The translations under genes and the position numbers were made by a program. A stretch of DNA of 64,000 nt, taken from contig JAVBPC010000027.1 in the NCBI GenBank assembly GCA_031549905.1, positions 34,185 through 98,184 of the forward strand, in the 5' to 3' direction. A model generated the notes under the pieces. That model made no database searches. It worked only from the letters and a program-made list of their open reading frames with translations, and was not told the origin of the DNA. Origin of the DNA: Avichristensenella sp031549905. Its GTDB lineage: Bacteria > Bacillota > Clostridia > Christensenellales > Aristaeellaceae. Shown in pieces: positions 33,020 through 42,352 of this stretch. How positions within the stretch are numbered: the stretch's first letter is position 1; each line of letters begins with the position of its first letter.

Positions 33020-35878
33020 ATGATGAGGCGGAGGTATGCGCTGCTGCTCACCCTGGCAATGTTCTTCACAGGGATTTCGCTTCCCTTGCGCGGGCAGGCA
33101 GGCGTGGCGGTGGAGGCAGCTTCTTTGGCGGAGCGGGCCGGCAGCCAGGATGGAATGATCCGCGTGGCGCTGTCATCCATTTCGGGCAAGGGCACCTATA
33201 ACCTGACGCTGACCGGTTCGTATACGATGGGCGGCACGTCGCTGGCAAGCGGCAGCAGTGTAAAGGTGGAGTTCTCGGGCGGTACGGTGTATGTCACGGC
33301 GGGGGGTTCCTGCCAGGCGATGGGGTCCAGCGCGACGCTTAGCCGCAAATCCGGCGGCGTGAAGATCAATGAATCGCTCGCGCCCTCCAGCATCTATCCT
33401 GGCGACCTCCGGTTTTTCTATTCCTCCAGCGGCACGGCGATGATCGTCTGCACGCTGTACATCGAAGACTATGTGTACGGCGTGCTTCCGTATGAAATGG
33501 ACAACAGCTTCCCCCTGGAGGCCCTCAAGGCGCAGGCCGTCGCCGCGCGCACTTACGCGATCCGCGCGAAAAGCAGCTCCGGCAGCTATGACGTGACCGA
33601 TACGACGACGCACCAGGTGTTTAGGGGCGTCAACTACTCAAAAACGCGGTGCATACAGGCTGTGGATGAAACATGGGGCATCGTCATCGAATACAACGGG
33701 ACATACGCGGGCGCATACTACAGCGCCTCCAACGGCGGGCAGACGGAGGACAGCCGCCATGTGTGGGGTGGCTCCAGCATTGCATATCTGGATATTCACG
33801 ATGATCCCTTTGACGTGGCAAACCCTTATTCTGTCAAGAAGAGCTACATGATCTACCGTTCCGCCGCCGAGGGCAACAGCCTGAGCGCATACAACATGAT
33901 CAAAAGCGCACTGGCATCCAAACTGGGCGGCACAGCGGATCAGTATTCCATCGAAATGGTGACGGATGTGCTGCTGCACACCCCGCTGTATGCCGCGCCC
34001 AGCAAGCTGTACAGCCGCATGCAGGTAAGCGTGCGTTACAACAACGGGCAAACGGCAACCGTGGATATCCCCATTTTCCCAACCGTTGAAAAGACGCTGG
34101 GGCTTTCCATCAACGGCGGCAACAATGAACTGTATAGCGTAGACATAGAGGAAAAAGGCTTCCGGGTTAGCGCCCGGCGCTTCGGACACGGCGTGGGCAT
34201 GAGCCAACGCGGCGCGGAACAGATGGCAAACGACGGTTACAGCTATGCGCAGATCATCGGCTTTTATTACCCCGGCGTCACGCGCACACGGCTTGATTTC
34301 ACCACCAACTGGCCCGGCAGCACCACTGTGCCCGTCAAAGCGCCCGACGCAGCCGGGGTCATGGCCGAAACAGAAGCCATTGTGACGCTGGAAACCCAGG
34401 ATCACCGGCTGAACGTGCGCAAAAGCGCAGATGAAAATGCTGACATCCTGGTCAAGGTTGCAAACGGCACAACCATCACAGTGCTGTCGCAGACAGGCGA
34501 CTGGGCCAAGGTGCGCGTGGACGGCGTGACCGGATATGCCGCGGCGCAGTATCTCAAAACCGTGCAGGCCGAGCCCGTAGCCACGCAAACCCCCGCGCAG
34601 GGTCCCACCGCAACCGTGAGCCTGACCAACAAGAATGAGACGGTGAATTTACGGCTGAACCCCTCGCTGGATGCGCCGGTGCTTTCACAGCTTTGGAATG
34701 GAACGGCGGTAACCGTACTGGAAAACGGTGCGGAATGGACAAAGGCGGCTGTCATGGGGTCAACCGGGTACATCATGACGCAATACCTGACGGGCGATGG
34801 CGTTTCGGCGGATGGAAGCGCTGTGCCGGTAGCAAGCATCGCGCCGGTCGTCACCACCCCGCCGGTGGAAACCGCGCAGACAAATACAGCCTTCGTTGCC
34901 ACGAACGACGGCGACCGGCTGAACCTGCGCCGCTCTACCTCCTCCAGCGGCACCGTGCTTGACCGAATCCCCAACGGTACCGAAGTGGAAGTTGTGGAAA
35001 CGGGCGACAAGTGGACGAAAGTGCGGTATAATGGGTTCACCGGCTATGTTGCCACCCAATACCTGACCAAAACGCGCGCCGCCGCGCCGCAAACAGGCCA
35101 AACGGCCGCGCCTGCGGATGACAGCACCCGCTATGTGACCACGGAGGACAACAGCAACGTATACCTTCGGCGCGAGGCATCCAAGACATCCGACCGGCTG
35201 GCAACGATTCCGACCGGCACTGCGGTAACGCTGCTGGCAGGAGGCGAAAGCTGGAGCCAGGTGTTTTACAAAGGCCAGGTGGGATACATGGCAAGCACAT
35301 ACCTGACGCTCACCCCGCCGCAAGGCGCGCAGCCGGCTGTATTGGAAAGCAATGCCACTGCTGTTCAAGGCGATGCTTCCACCGAAAGCGTGATCCCGCC
35401 TGCCAATCCGCAGCCCCAACCGGCATCGGATACAGCGCAGATTACCGGCGACAAGACGCAGGTAATCAACACCGGCAAGGCGAAGCTGAACTCCCCCACG
35501 GCCAAGCTGCACCTGAAAGCCGAACCATACGACCTGGCGGATGACACCGGCGGGACCCTCAGCCAGGGCGCCCAGGTAGAGGTGCTGCAATATGTGGGCA
35601 GCGACGCGATGTGGGTATATGTGCGCTCCGGAAGCGCGCAGGGGTATGCGCTGCGCGAGCACTTCCAGCTGAACCAGGGCATCGCGGCGGTGGCGCTTGG
35701 CGATCCCTCCACGCAGGTAACGGTGCGCGCGAAGGCGAATACATCATCCGATGCGGTGGCGAAGCTATCGCACGGGACGCTGGTGACGGTGACATCCACA
35801 GAAAACGGCTGGAGCAAGGTAAAGCTTGGCGACGGCACAACAGGGTACATTGCAAAGGAATATTTGGCGGAGAGATAA
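33020..35878 (+). CDS. SpoIID/LytB-domain protein with multiple SH3b repeats
   Basis: This 952-residue exported protein begins with a signal peptide (MMRRRYALLLTLAMFFTGIS). A SpoIID domain spans roughly residues 140-430, with YGVLPYEMDNSFPLEALKAQ (catalytic Glu near residue 159), ARTYAIRA, YSASNGGQTEDSRHVWG and RFGHGVGMSQRGAEQMA. From about residue 455 come at least six bacterial SH3 modules, recognisable by LNVRKSADENADIL, VNLRLNPSLDAPVLSQ, LNLRRSTSSSGTVLDRI, VYLRREASKTSDRLATI and VTVRAKANTSSDAVAKL, each ending GYxAxxYL. SpoIID is a lytic transglycosylase acting on denuded peptidoglycan during engulfment. SH3 repeats are unusual on sporulation SpoIID and suggest a vegetative cell-wall enzyme. 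Its stop overlaps the next start (TAATG). Confidence 0.88.
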   Translation: MMRRRYALLLTLAMFFTGISLPLRGQAGVAVEAASLAERAGSQDGMIRVALSSISGKGTYNLTLTGSYTMGGTSLASGSSVKVEFSGGTVYVTAGGSCQAMGSSATLSRKSGGVKINESLAPSSIYPGDLRFFYSSSGTAMIVCTLYIEDYVYGVLPYEMDNSFPLEALKAQAVAARTYAIRAKSSSGSYDVTDTTTHQVFRGVNYSKTRCIQAVDETWGIVIEYNGTYAGAYYSASNGGQTEDSRHVWGGSSIAYLDIHDDPFDVANPYSVKKSYMIYRSAAEGNSLSAYNMIKSALASKLGGTADQYSIEMVTDVLLHTPLYAAPSKLYSRMQVSVRYNNGQTATVDIPIFPTVEKTLGLSINGGNNELYSVDIEEKGFRVSARRFGHGVGMSQRGAEQMANDGYSYAQIIGFYYPGVTRTRLDFTTNWPGSTTVPVKAPDAAGVMAETEAIVTLETQDHRLNVRKSADENADILVKVANGTTITVLSQTGDWAKVRVDGVTGYAAAQYLKTVQAEPVATQTPAQGPTATVSLTNKNETVNLRLNPSLDAPVLSQLWNGTAVTVLENGAEWTKAAVMGSTGYIMTQYLTGDGVSADGSAVPVASIAPVVTTPPVETAQTNTAFVATNDGDRLNLRRSTSSSGTVLDRIPNGTEVEVVETGDKWTKVRYNGFTGYVATQYLTKTRAAAPQTGQTAAPADDSTRYVTTEDNSNVYLRREASKTSDRLATIPTGTAVTLLAGGESWSQVFYKGQVGYMASTYLTLTPPQGAQPAVLESNATAVQGDASTESVIPPANPQPQPASDTAQITGDKTQVINTGKAKLNSPTAKLHLKAEPYDLADDTGGTLSQGAQVEVLQYVGSDAMWVYVRSGSAQGYALREHFQLNQGIAAVALGDPSTQVTVRAKANTSSDAVAKLSHGTLVTVTSTENGWSKVKLGDGTTGYIAKEYLAER

Positions 35879-36657
35879 TGGATGATGTGATTCCCCCAGC
35901 AAGGAAGGTTCCCCTGACAGATGGGCTTCCCCTTCCCGGCGAGAGGCTGGATGATTTGGCCCGCGACGGCATGCGCATCCTGCAAAAGGCGGACGGGTTC
36001 CGGTTTGGGATGGATTCAGTGTTGCTGGCATCCTTCGCGGCGGAACGCGCGCGCGGGGCGCTTGCTGCGGATCTTGGTACGGGCAGCGGCGTATTGCCGC
36101 TGCTCGTTTGTGCGCGCCAACCAAAGGCAACCTTTGATGCCATCGAGATACAGCCGGATATTGCAGGCATGGCAAGGCGAAGCGTCAGCTTGAACGGCCT
36201 TGACGCGCGCATTCGCGTGCACGCAATGGATGTGTGCGATGCCCCGGCACGCCTTGGGTACGAGAAGTACGACCTGGTCGTATCCAACCCGCCGTACGGG
36301 CGCAGGGATGCCGTGCTGCTAAGCCCCGACACTGCCCGTCGCACCGCACGCCACGAGGGCGAAGCGGACATCGGGGATTTCTGCCGCGCCGCGTTTTCAC
36401 TGCTGCGCAACGGCGGGTATTTTGCCGTGGTATTCCCCGCGCCGCGGCTGCTGGAGCTGATGGACGCGATGCGCGCCGCGCGGCTTTCACCAAAGCGCGT
36501 GCTGCTGGTGCACCCCTCTCCTGACAAAGCGCCGAACCTTGCGCTTGTAGATGCGGGAAAGGCGGCGCGGCCAGGGCTGCACTTCCTGCCACCGCTGTTT
36601 GTGCGGGGCGAGGATGGGCGGGAAACCGAGGGGCTGAGGGCAATGTACGAGCGGTAG
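35878..36657 (+). CDS. tRNA1(Val) (adenine-N6)-methyltransferase-like protein (TrmN6/YabB family)
   Basis: The 259-residue protein is a class I SAM-dependent methyltransferase. It has FRFGMDSVLLASF at the N-terminus, motif I ADLGTGSGVLPLLV, and the N6-adenine motif VVSNPPYGRRD that defines the TrmN6/YfiC family. RRTARHEGEADIGDF and PKRVLLVHPSPDKAPNLALVDAGK are further family landmarks. The usual target is A37 of tRNA-Val, inferred from the family. The start ATG overlaps the preceding stop by one base with GGCGGAGAG upstream, so translation is probably coupled. Confidence 0.88.
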   Translation: MDDVIPPARKVPLTDGLPLPGERLDDLARDGMRILQKADGFRFGMDSVLLASFAAERARGALAADLGTGSGVLPLLVCARQPKATFDAIEIQPDIAGMARRSVSLNGLDARIRVHAMDVCDAPARLGYEKYDLVVSNPPYGRRDAVLLSPDTARRTARHEGEADIGDFCRAAFSLLRNGGYFAVVFPAPRLLELMDAMRAARLSPKRVLLVHPSPDKAPNLALVDAGKAARPGLHFLPPLFVRGEDGRETEGLRAMYER

Positions 36658-36908
36658 GGAAGCGTTGCTTGTGTTGTATAACACGTAGCGAAGCGTTTTC
36701 CAGCGGGAAGACGCCTTTGTTTCTGTATCTGGTTGACTCGCCCATGCACTGCCACGAAAAACAGCTGACTTCTTTACCGGCGAGTGGCGAAGCCCTTTTG
36801 CCGGGAGGATCTTTTAACAAGCTGCGTATGGGGAAAACTGTGACGGATCATTGCCTTATCCCCATTTCCCCCAGGTCTCCCCCACGCCCGGCCCGCATAT
36901 CCTGTCCC
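36658..36908 (+). other. Spacer upstream of spmA
   Basis: These 251 bp contain short stems (GTGTT-GTAT-AACAC near 36671, and ATGGGG/CCCCAT around 36828-36867). A frame open into spmA is rich in proline, serine and cysteine and has no ribosome site, so it is not called. No convincing promoter was found. Confidence 0.5.
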
Positions 36909-37502
36909 ATGATGAACGCAGCTTGGGCGGCCATGTGTTTTGTTGGCCTGATCTGGGGCCTTGTGGCAGGGCGGGGCGCGCTGCTGACGGAGGCTGTGCT
37001 AGCGGCCGTGATGGATGCGGTACAAGCCGCCATCCGCATGGCGGGCGGGTTCGCGCTGTGGAGCGGCATGCTCGCGATCCTGGAGCAAAGCGGAGCGATC
37101 CGCGCGGCGACGCGGGCGATGTCCCCGCTGCTGTCGCGATTGTTCCCCGGTGTCAGCAAGGACAGCCCCGCCCGCGAATACATGGCGATGAACATGGCGG
37201 CCAACATGCTGGGCCTTGGGAACGCCGCCACCCCGATGGGCCTTGCGGCCATGCGGAGCCTTTCCGATGACGCGGGCAAATCGGACACGGCGACGGATGC
37301 GATGTGCATGTTTCTGGTGATCAACGCGTCGTCGCTGCAGCTGTTCCCATCAACCGTGATCGCGATGCGGGCGGCTGCCGGCTCCGTAGCGCCGGCGTCG
37401 GTGGTGCTGCCAACGCTGATCTCCACGGCCGTTTCCACCCTGGTGGGCATCACCGTATGCGCGCTGTTTGCACGCATCGGGAGGGCGCGCCATGGCAGAT
37501 AA
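36909..37502 (+). CDS. spmA: Spore maturation protein A
   Basis: The 197-residue membrane protein has the nucleoside-transporter-like gate fold of SpmA: AIRMAGGFALWSGMLAILEQSG, a MAMNMAANMLGLGNAATPMGL core, DAMCMFLVINASSLQLFPSTVIA and a final membrane helix. SpmA and SpmB are needed for full dehydration of the spore core in Bacillus and Clostridium. The ATG pair at 36909/36912 fits the family's usual N-terminus, although no strong ribosome site is seen. Its 3' end overlaps spmB by 11 nt. Confidence 0.92.
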   Translation: MMNAAWAAMCFVGLIWGLVAGRGALLTEAVLAAVMDAVQAAIRMAGGFALWSGMLAILEQSGAIRAATRAMSPLLSRLFPGVSKDSPAREYMAMNMAANMLGLGNAATPMGLAAMRSLSDDAGKSDTATDAMCMFLVINASSLQLFPSTVIAMRAAAGSVAPASVVLPTLISTAVSTLVGITVCALFARIGRARHGR

Positions 37503-38001
37503 CCTGATCCCGCTGATTCTGCTGGTGATGCTGCTGACGGGGCTTTGGCGGCGCGTACCCGTGTATGATACCTTCCTGGAAGGGGCGCGGAAAGGGCTAT
37601 CCACGGCGGTGACGATCCTGCCGTGCCTGGTCGCGATGCTGATGGCGGTAGCGCTGCTTGGCAGTTCCGGCGCGATGGAGGCGCTGTTCTCTTTGCTGCG
37701 CACGCCGCTTCGGTGGCTGGGCATCCCGGAGGGCACGCTGCCGGTGCTGCTGATGCGGCCATTTTCCGGCTCCGCAACGCTGGCACTGCTGGAAAAAACG
37801 CTGACATCCTATGGACCTGACAGCCCGGAAGGGCAGATCGCTTCCACGATGATGGGTTCCAGCGAGACGATCTTTTACACCGCGTCCATCTACCTGGCCG
37901 CCGCCGGGGTGAAGCGCGCGCGGCACGCCGTTCCCGCCGCGCTGATCGCGTGGATTGTGGGCGGGCTGGTCAGCGCATGGGTTTGCGGGGTATTGCTGTA
38001 A
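37492..38001 (+). CDS. spmB: Spore maturation protein B
   Basis: The 169-residue membrane protein is the partner of SpmA. Landmarks are VYDTFLEGARKGLSTAVTILPCLVAMLMAV (the gate segment), LMRPFSGSATLALLEKTLTSYGPDS and MMGSSETIFYTASIYLAAAGVKR, ending with a membrane helix. The ATG at 37492 is chosen because GGGAGGGCGCGCC precedes it. It overlaps spmA by 11 nt, which implies coupled translation. Their presence indicates that the organism forms endospores. Confidence 0.93.
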   Translation: MADNLIPLILLVMLLTGLWRRVPVYDTFLEGARKGLSTAVTILPCLVAMLMAVALLGSSGAMEALFSLLRTPLRWLGIPEGTLPVLLMRPFSGSATLALLEKTLTSYGPDSPEGQIASTMMGSSETIFYTASIYLAAAGVKRARHAVPAALIAWIVGGLVSAWVCGVLL

Positions 38002-38033
38002 TGTAGTCATTTGCTGTTTACGGAGGATGCCTT

Positions 38034-38750
38034 ATGGATGTAACCGTTTTTGCCGTACCCGATCTTGCTATGCAGGATAAGCTATCCGGCGCTACCGCCA
38101 TCGTCATTGACGCGCTGCGCATGACAACTGTTGCCGCAGCGGCCATCGCCGGCGGCTGCGCGCGGCTGCACGCCGTGGCGGAAATAGAAGAGGCGTTCGC
38201 GCTGGCTTCGGCGCATGGCGCACTGCTGGGCGGGGAACGCGGCGCGCTGCCCATTCCCGGATTCGACTTCGGCAATTCGCCGGAGGAATACACCCACGCG
38301 CGGGTTGCTAGGCGTGCGCTGGTGATGACGACCACCAACGGTACCAGGGCGATCCTGAAGGCGCAGGGGGCGGCGCGCGTGCTGCTCGGCGCTTTTGTCA
38401 ACGCACGGGCGGTTGCCAAGGCGGCGCTTGACGCGGACAGGCTGTGCATCCTGTTGGCGGGTACGAACGGGGCCTTTACCCTGGAGGACGCGTTGGCCGC
38501 CGGAGCAATCCTTCGGCAGCTTAAATCACTTGGCGCGGCGCTTTCGTTGGATGACATGGGCATCGCCGCGTGCACGCTGTATGATGGCGCGCAGGGAGAT
38601 CTGCACAGCCTGCTAAGCTGCACACACCACTATCAACGGTTGACATCATTGGGGCTGAAAAGGGATCTGCGCTACTGCTTAACAGAAGATTCGCTGTCTG
38701 CCGTGCCTGTGCAGGGCGCGGACGGATGGTTTGAAGGGGTGAAAGTATGA
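38034..38750 (+). CDS. comB: 2-phosphosulfolactate phosphatase (ComB family)
   Basis: This 238-residue enzyme has the ComB motifs IVIDALRMTTVAAAAIAGG, LLGGERGALPIPGFDFGNSP and LVMTTTNGTRAIL with the catalytic acidic and Cys/Ser-rich region near VLLGAFVNARA. ComB removes phosphate from 2-phospho-3-sulfolactate in coenzyme M and sulfolactate metabolism. In Clostridia it usually occurs without the rest of that pathway, and its substrate there is uncertain. GGAGG precedes the ATG. The last four bases overlap the following GNAT gene (ATGA). Confidence 0.9.
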   Translation: MDVTVFAVPDLAMQDKLSGATAIVIDALRMTTVAAAAIAGGCARLHAVAEIEEAFALASAHGALLGGERGALPIPGFDFGNSPEEYTHARVARRALVMTTTNGTRAILKAQGAARVLLGAFVNARAVAKAALDADRLCILLAGTNGAFTLEDALAAGAILRQLKSLGAALSLDDMGIAACTLYDGAQGDLHSLLSCTHHYQRLTSLGLKRDLRYCLTEDSLSAVPVQGADGWFEGVKV

Positions 38751-39238
38751 TAGAAATCCGTGACGTTGTCTGCATGGATGAAAAAGCCGCGATATGCGAA
38801 TCCATCCTGCGTGCGCTGCCCGACTGGTTCGGCATTGAGGAATCCCTGGTGCAGTATGTCGCCGATTCAAAAGAATTGCCGTGCTATGCGGCCTTTGACG
38901 GAGATGTGCCGGTCGGGTTCGTTTCTCTTTGGCAACATACACCCTATGCCGCTGAAGTTCACGTCATGGGCGTGCTGGAAGCGTACCACCGGCAGGGCGT
39001 GGGCCGCGCGCTTGTGCGGCGGTGCATTGATGCCTGCCACACGGATGGGATCGAATTTCTCACCGTGAAAACACTCGACAGCGCGCACCCGGACCCCGGG
39101 TACGCGAACACGCGGAGGTTTTACACCGCGATGGGGTTCCGGCCGCTGGAGATTTTCCCGACCTTATGGGGGGAGGAAAACCCCTGCCTTCTGATGGGGA
39201 TGTGGATAGGAAACGCCGGTACGCAGGCGCAGAAGTAG
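38747..39238 (+). CDS. GNAT-family N-acetyltransferase
   Basis: The 163-residue protein has the GNAT fold: a beta-strand pair DVPVGFVSLWQHTPYAAEVHVMGV, the acetyl-CoA loop AYHRQGVGRALVRRCI (Q/R-x-x-G-x-G/A), FLTVKTLDSAHPDPGYANTRRFY and a final AMGFRPLEIF strand. It would transfer an acetyl group to a small-molecule or peptide amine; the acceptor is unknown. It starts inside the comB stop codon, so the two are translationally coupled. Confidence 0.88.
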   Translation: MIEIRDVVCMDEKAAICESILRALPDWFGIEESLVQYVADSKELPCYAAFDGDVPVGFVSLWQHTPYAAEVHVMGVLEAYHRQGVGRALVRRCIDACHTDGIEFLTVKTLDSAHPDPGYANTRRFYTAMGFRPLEIFPTLWGEENPCLLMGMWIGNAGTQAQK

Positions 39239-39250
39239 CAAGGCAGCAAA

Positions 39251-41218
39251 TCAGCGGCTGCCGAAGACCTTGCGCAGTTCCCGCTTGATTTCGGTCATGT
39301 CCAGGGGCTTGGAAATGTGCCCGTTCATGCCGGCCTCCATACTGGCGGCCTTGTCCTCCTGCATGGCGTTCGCCGTCATGGCCACAATCGGCGTGCGCCT
39401 TTCACCCGCCTGTGCCTCAAGGGCGCGTATCCTCTTTGTGGCCTCGATCCCATCCATAATGGGCATGCGAATATCCATCAATATCAAATCGTATGTGCCA
39501 GCCTCAAACGCCTCCAGCGCCTCTTCCCCATTCTGGGCGCAGTGGATTTCCATGCCAAACTCGGTGAAAACCGCCAGCGCGATTTCGCGGTTGATTTCGT
39601 TGTCCTCCGCAAGAAGCACCTGGAAACCGCGGTAGTCCTGTTCCACGCTGGCATCCTGGTCGGCTGCATCGAGCAGGGCCAGATCACCCTGGTAGGGGTC
39701 GAACAGAACGCGGAAGGTGAAGGTGCTCCCCTCCCCCGCACGGCTTTCCACATCAATGGACCCGCCCATCAGCTCAACCAAAGCCTTGCTGATGGAAAGC
39801 CCCAGCCCTGTACCGCCAAACTCCCTCACCGTGGAGCTATCCCCCTGCGAAAAGGGTTTGAAGAGAAGATGAATCTGCTCCTGCGACATGCCGATGCCGG
39901 TATCGGAAACAGCGCATGTAAGCTTTACGCGGCCGTCCTTTTCCGTTTCGGCCTTCATGGAAAGCGAAACATGCCCCGCCTTGGTAAACTTGACCGCATT
40001 CCCAAGCAGGTTCAGCAAAATCTGAGAGAATTTAAGGCTATCCCCGATGACCGCTTCAGGCACGGACCCATCCACTTCAATCCGAATGTCAATATTCTTC
40101 TCATTCACCCGGGGCAGCATCAGCTCGCGGATGTTATCGACAACCTCCCGCATGGCAAACGGGCGCTTTTCCAGTTCCAGCTTTCCTGCCTCAATCTTGG
40201 AAAAATCCAGGATATCATTGATGATGCCCAGCAACAGCGCGGCGGAAGACTGGATTTTTTTCAGGTATGTCATGCCCTGTTCTTTGTTATCCGCCTGCAT
40301 GGCCAGCCGTGTCATACCCAGCACGCCGTTCATGGGCGTTCTCAGTTCATGGCTCATCCGCGCCAGGAAGTCCCTTTGCGCCAGGTTGGCGGCCTCCGCC
40401 AGCAGCAGCGCCTCATGTTCCTTGGATGTTTTCTCGATATGATCCGCCATTGAGTTGATGCTTTCGGCGACTTCACCCAGTTCCCCGCTGATTCCGCAAA
40501 CCCGTTTTGTCAGATCAAACCGCATATCCTTGATGCCCGCCACCAGCTTATCCACGTTCCTCATAAGCCGGCGCGAAAGGTAGACGGCAATGCAAATTGT
40601 CAGGATAAAGAACGCAACGAGAAAAATGATGATTCTGGATGCGATGCTTCCATATTCCCTTTCAATCTCGGTTGTCAGCTCATTCGCCCAAGTGTAGCCA
40701 ATGACAACGCCATTGCGCTCGATTGGGTACATGGCGTTCATGATATCCCCGCGCACCATCGACCCCATTCTGACGATGGGTGTATTTTCGGCCATCACCG
40801 TTCGGCCGGGGTGGTCGGGCTTTATGGAAACGCCAACGTTCTCGTCATATGTCTCAGAAGGGCCGTATGTAACAATTGCATCCAGCTCCAAAGCATAATA
40901 GCCGACGCCCAAGCCCGGATAAATCGTGGCGATTTCATCCGTTACGCCTTCAAGCGCCTGATGCAGCACGGCGATCTTTTCTTCCCTGGATGCCTGCAGC
41001 GCACCGGCATCCGAAAGAATGTCGTCATAGTCGCGCTCCCCCAGCCGCCGCTCCAGATAATGCGCAATCCCCAGCAGCTTATCCTCTTTGGCTTGCAGCA
41101 TAACGGTTTGGGACAGATACCGGGTTGTATAAATAGACGCCAGCAACATAAGACCCATCAGAATCATCAACAGCGCAACGATTCGGCCTTGCACGGAATG
41201 TAAAAAATACCTTCTCAT
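39251..41218 (-). CDS. Hybrid sensor histidine kinase with C-terminal receiver domain
   Basis: This 655-residue membrane protein has a first membrane helix, an extracellular single-CACHE-like sensor (residues ~35-175), a second helix (IIIFLVAFFILTICIAVYL), a HAMP linker, a HisKA domain with FLARMSHELRTPMNGVLGM, an HATPase domain (LLNLLGNAVKFTKAG, DTGIGM, FGGTGLGLSISKALVELMGG), and a receiver domain with LLAEDNEINRE, the phosphoacceptor in YDLILMDIRMPIMDG and ISKPLDM. There is no output domain, so it must pass phosphate to a partner not seen nearby. It converges with the GNAT gene. The stimulus is unknown. Confidence 0.93.
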   Translation of the reverse strand: MRRYFLHSVQGRIVALLMILMGLMLLASIYTTRYLSQTVMLQAKEDKLLGIAHYLERRLGERDYDDILSDAGALQASREEKIAVLHQALEGVTDEIATIYPGLGVGYYALELDAIVTYGPSETYDENVGVSIKPDHPGRTVMAENTPIVRMGSMVRGDIMNAMYPIERNGVVIGYTWANELTTEIEREYGSIASRIIIFLVAFFILTICIAVYLSRRLMRNVDKLVAGIKDMRFDLTKRVCGISGELGEVAESINSMADHIEKTSKEHEALLLAEAANLAQRDFLARMSHELRTPMNGVLGMTRLAMQADNKEQGMTYLKKIQSSAALLLGIINDILDFSKIEAGKLELEKRPFAMREVVDNIRELMLPRVNEKNIDIRIEVDGSVPEAVIGDSLKFSQILLNLLGNAVKFTKAGHVSLSMKAETEKDGRVKLTCAVSDTGIGMSQEQIHLLFKPFSQGDSSTVREFGGTGLGLSISKALVELMGGSIDVESRAGEGSTFTFRVLFDPYQGDLALLDAADQDASVEQDYRGFQVLLAEDNEINREIALAVFTEFGMEIHCAQNGEEALEAFEAGTYDLILMDIRMPIMDGIEATKRIRALEAQAGERRTPIVAMTANAMQEDKAASMEAGMNGHISKPLDMTEIKRELRKVFGSR

Positions 41219-41355
41219 AGGCTCGCCAATACCTTCCTATTCACTTACGAAGATATCTGATAGCGGGACAGCGTGCCCAAATGCCCGAAAAGGCACTCAT
41301 CCCCTGCATCCGATTGTCAACATATAGTATACCAGAAAGGCTTGACATAATAAAG

Positions 41356-41393
41356 GGAAAAAGCCGCAAACACGCGCAATGCGCACGCTGCGG
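41356..41393 (-). terminator. Terminator after vanW
   Basis: On the minus strand CCGCA/TGCGG with an inner GCGCA/TGCGC stem is followed by CTTTTTCCC, just after the vanW stop. Confidence 0.75.
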
Positions 41394-41405
41394 GATAAAA
41401 AGGCT

Positions 41406-42245
41406 CTATCCCATCGCCGCTGCAGGCTGTTGCGGCTTCTTGGCGCGGTCATTTCCGATGTCGTACCCAATTTCACTCACATTGGTATACAGCGCATCTT
41501 CGCGCAAAACGGCCCCTGTCTTCACGTCAATCGTCTGCCGAATCACTTCTACCGATTCATAGGTTTTCCCGGCGCGCGTAACATACTGAAGGTTTTGGTT
41601 CATGACGGCATAGCGCCTTTTGGGGGGATGGTTTACCAGTATCCTTCCATAATAATATGCATCATCCATGGTCAGCTCAATTTGCATTGCTTCCTCTGTA
41701 TTATTTCGCACCTGCAGGTCAAGCCACCCTTCCAGGATCGTCGCGTCTACGCCGCAGGGATCATCCGGCGATGGGTTAGGAAACTCCTTCACCTTATGCA
41801 TATGCCTCTCCACAATCGTAAGGGGCGTGTGCAGGAACAGCCAGAACAGCATGTTGCTCAGTTGACACAGCCCGCCGCCGTATACGGCGACCAGCTTTCC
41901 GCTGTGCACACACAGGCCGTCCCTGTATGCCTCCCGCCTGTCCGCATGGCGCGCCAGCCACCACAGCGAGAACGTTTCCCCCGGGTGGATCACAATGTGT
42001 GACATGGTTTGAGATGCCAGCCGCAGGTTATGCACCTTGTTGTATTGATACCGGATGTCAGCCCCTGTGTGCTCATTGATCAAAAGGGACTTGTCGCCCG
42101 CCAACTCATAGGGAAACAGTGGCTCCTTGCGCGATGCATACCGGTTTCCATCAAAACGCATTTTGAGGTAATAACATTTTTTGCGCTGCCACAAGCGCAT
42201 CGGCATCAAAAACGGGCAAAGCTGTGTCAGCAATTTTCTTGACAT
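41406..42245 (-). CDS. vanW: VanW-family protein of a glycopeptide-resistance-type cluster
   Basis: The 279-residue protein matches VanW along its length: KCYYLKMRFDGNRYAS near the start, HPGETFSLWWLARHADRREA, GLCVHSGKLVAVYGGGLCQLSNMLFW (the conserved GGGLCQ core), and FPNPSPDDPCGVDATILEGW. VanW occurs in vanB and vanG operons, but its biochemical role is unknown. The ATG at 42245 is chosen because AGGAGG lies 8 nt upstream. Here the gene is divergent from vanH, unlike the vanB order where it is internal. Its promoter region has two AGCAGAAT repeats 11 bp apart (42272-42290). A terminator follows. Confidence 0.92.
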   Translation of the reverse strand: MSRKLLTQLCPFLMPMRLWQRKKCYYLKMRFDGNRYASRKEPLFPYELAGDKSLLINEHTGADIRYQYNKVHNLRLASQTMSHIVIHPGETFSLWWLARHADRREAYRDGLCVHSGKLVAVYGGGLCQLSNMLFWLFLHTPLTIVERHMHKVKEFPNPSPDDPCGVDATILEGWLDLQVRNNTEEAMQIELTMDDAYYYGRILVNHPPKRRYAVMNQNLQYVTRAGKTYESVEVIRQTIDVKTGAVLREDALYTNVSEIGYDIGNDRAKKPQQPAAAMG

Positions 42246-42271
42246 ATCAAAAACCTCCTGCATCAAATCTG

Positions 42272-42290
42272 AGCAGAATTCTAGCAGAAT
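42272..42290. promoter_or_regulatory. AGCAGAAT direct repeat ahead of vanW
   Basis: AGCAGAAT occurs at 42272-42279 and 42283-42290, exactly 11 bp apart. The minus strand between them reads TGCTAGAAT, an extended -10-like box, so the repeats overlap the likely vanW promoter. Confidence 0.4.
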
Positions 42291-42352
42291 GTGCGCCCGC
42301 GTCGTTTAAGCGCATCTGGAGAAACCCTTACGTTTTTCTGAAGAAGTGTCGT

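Noticed and set aside
36669..36908. N-terminal extension of SpmA by 80 residues
   Set aside because: The added residues are proline-, serine- and cysteine-rich, unlike any SpmA, and the usual SpmA start is at 36909.
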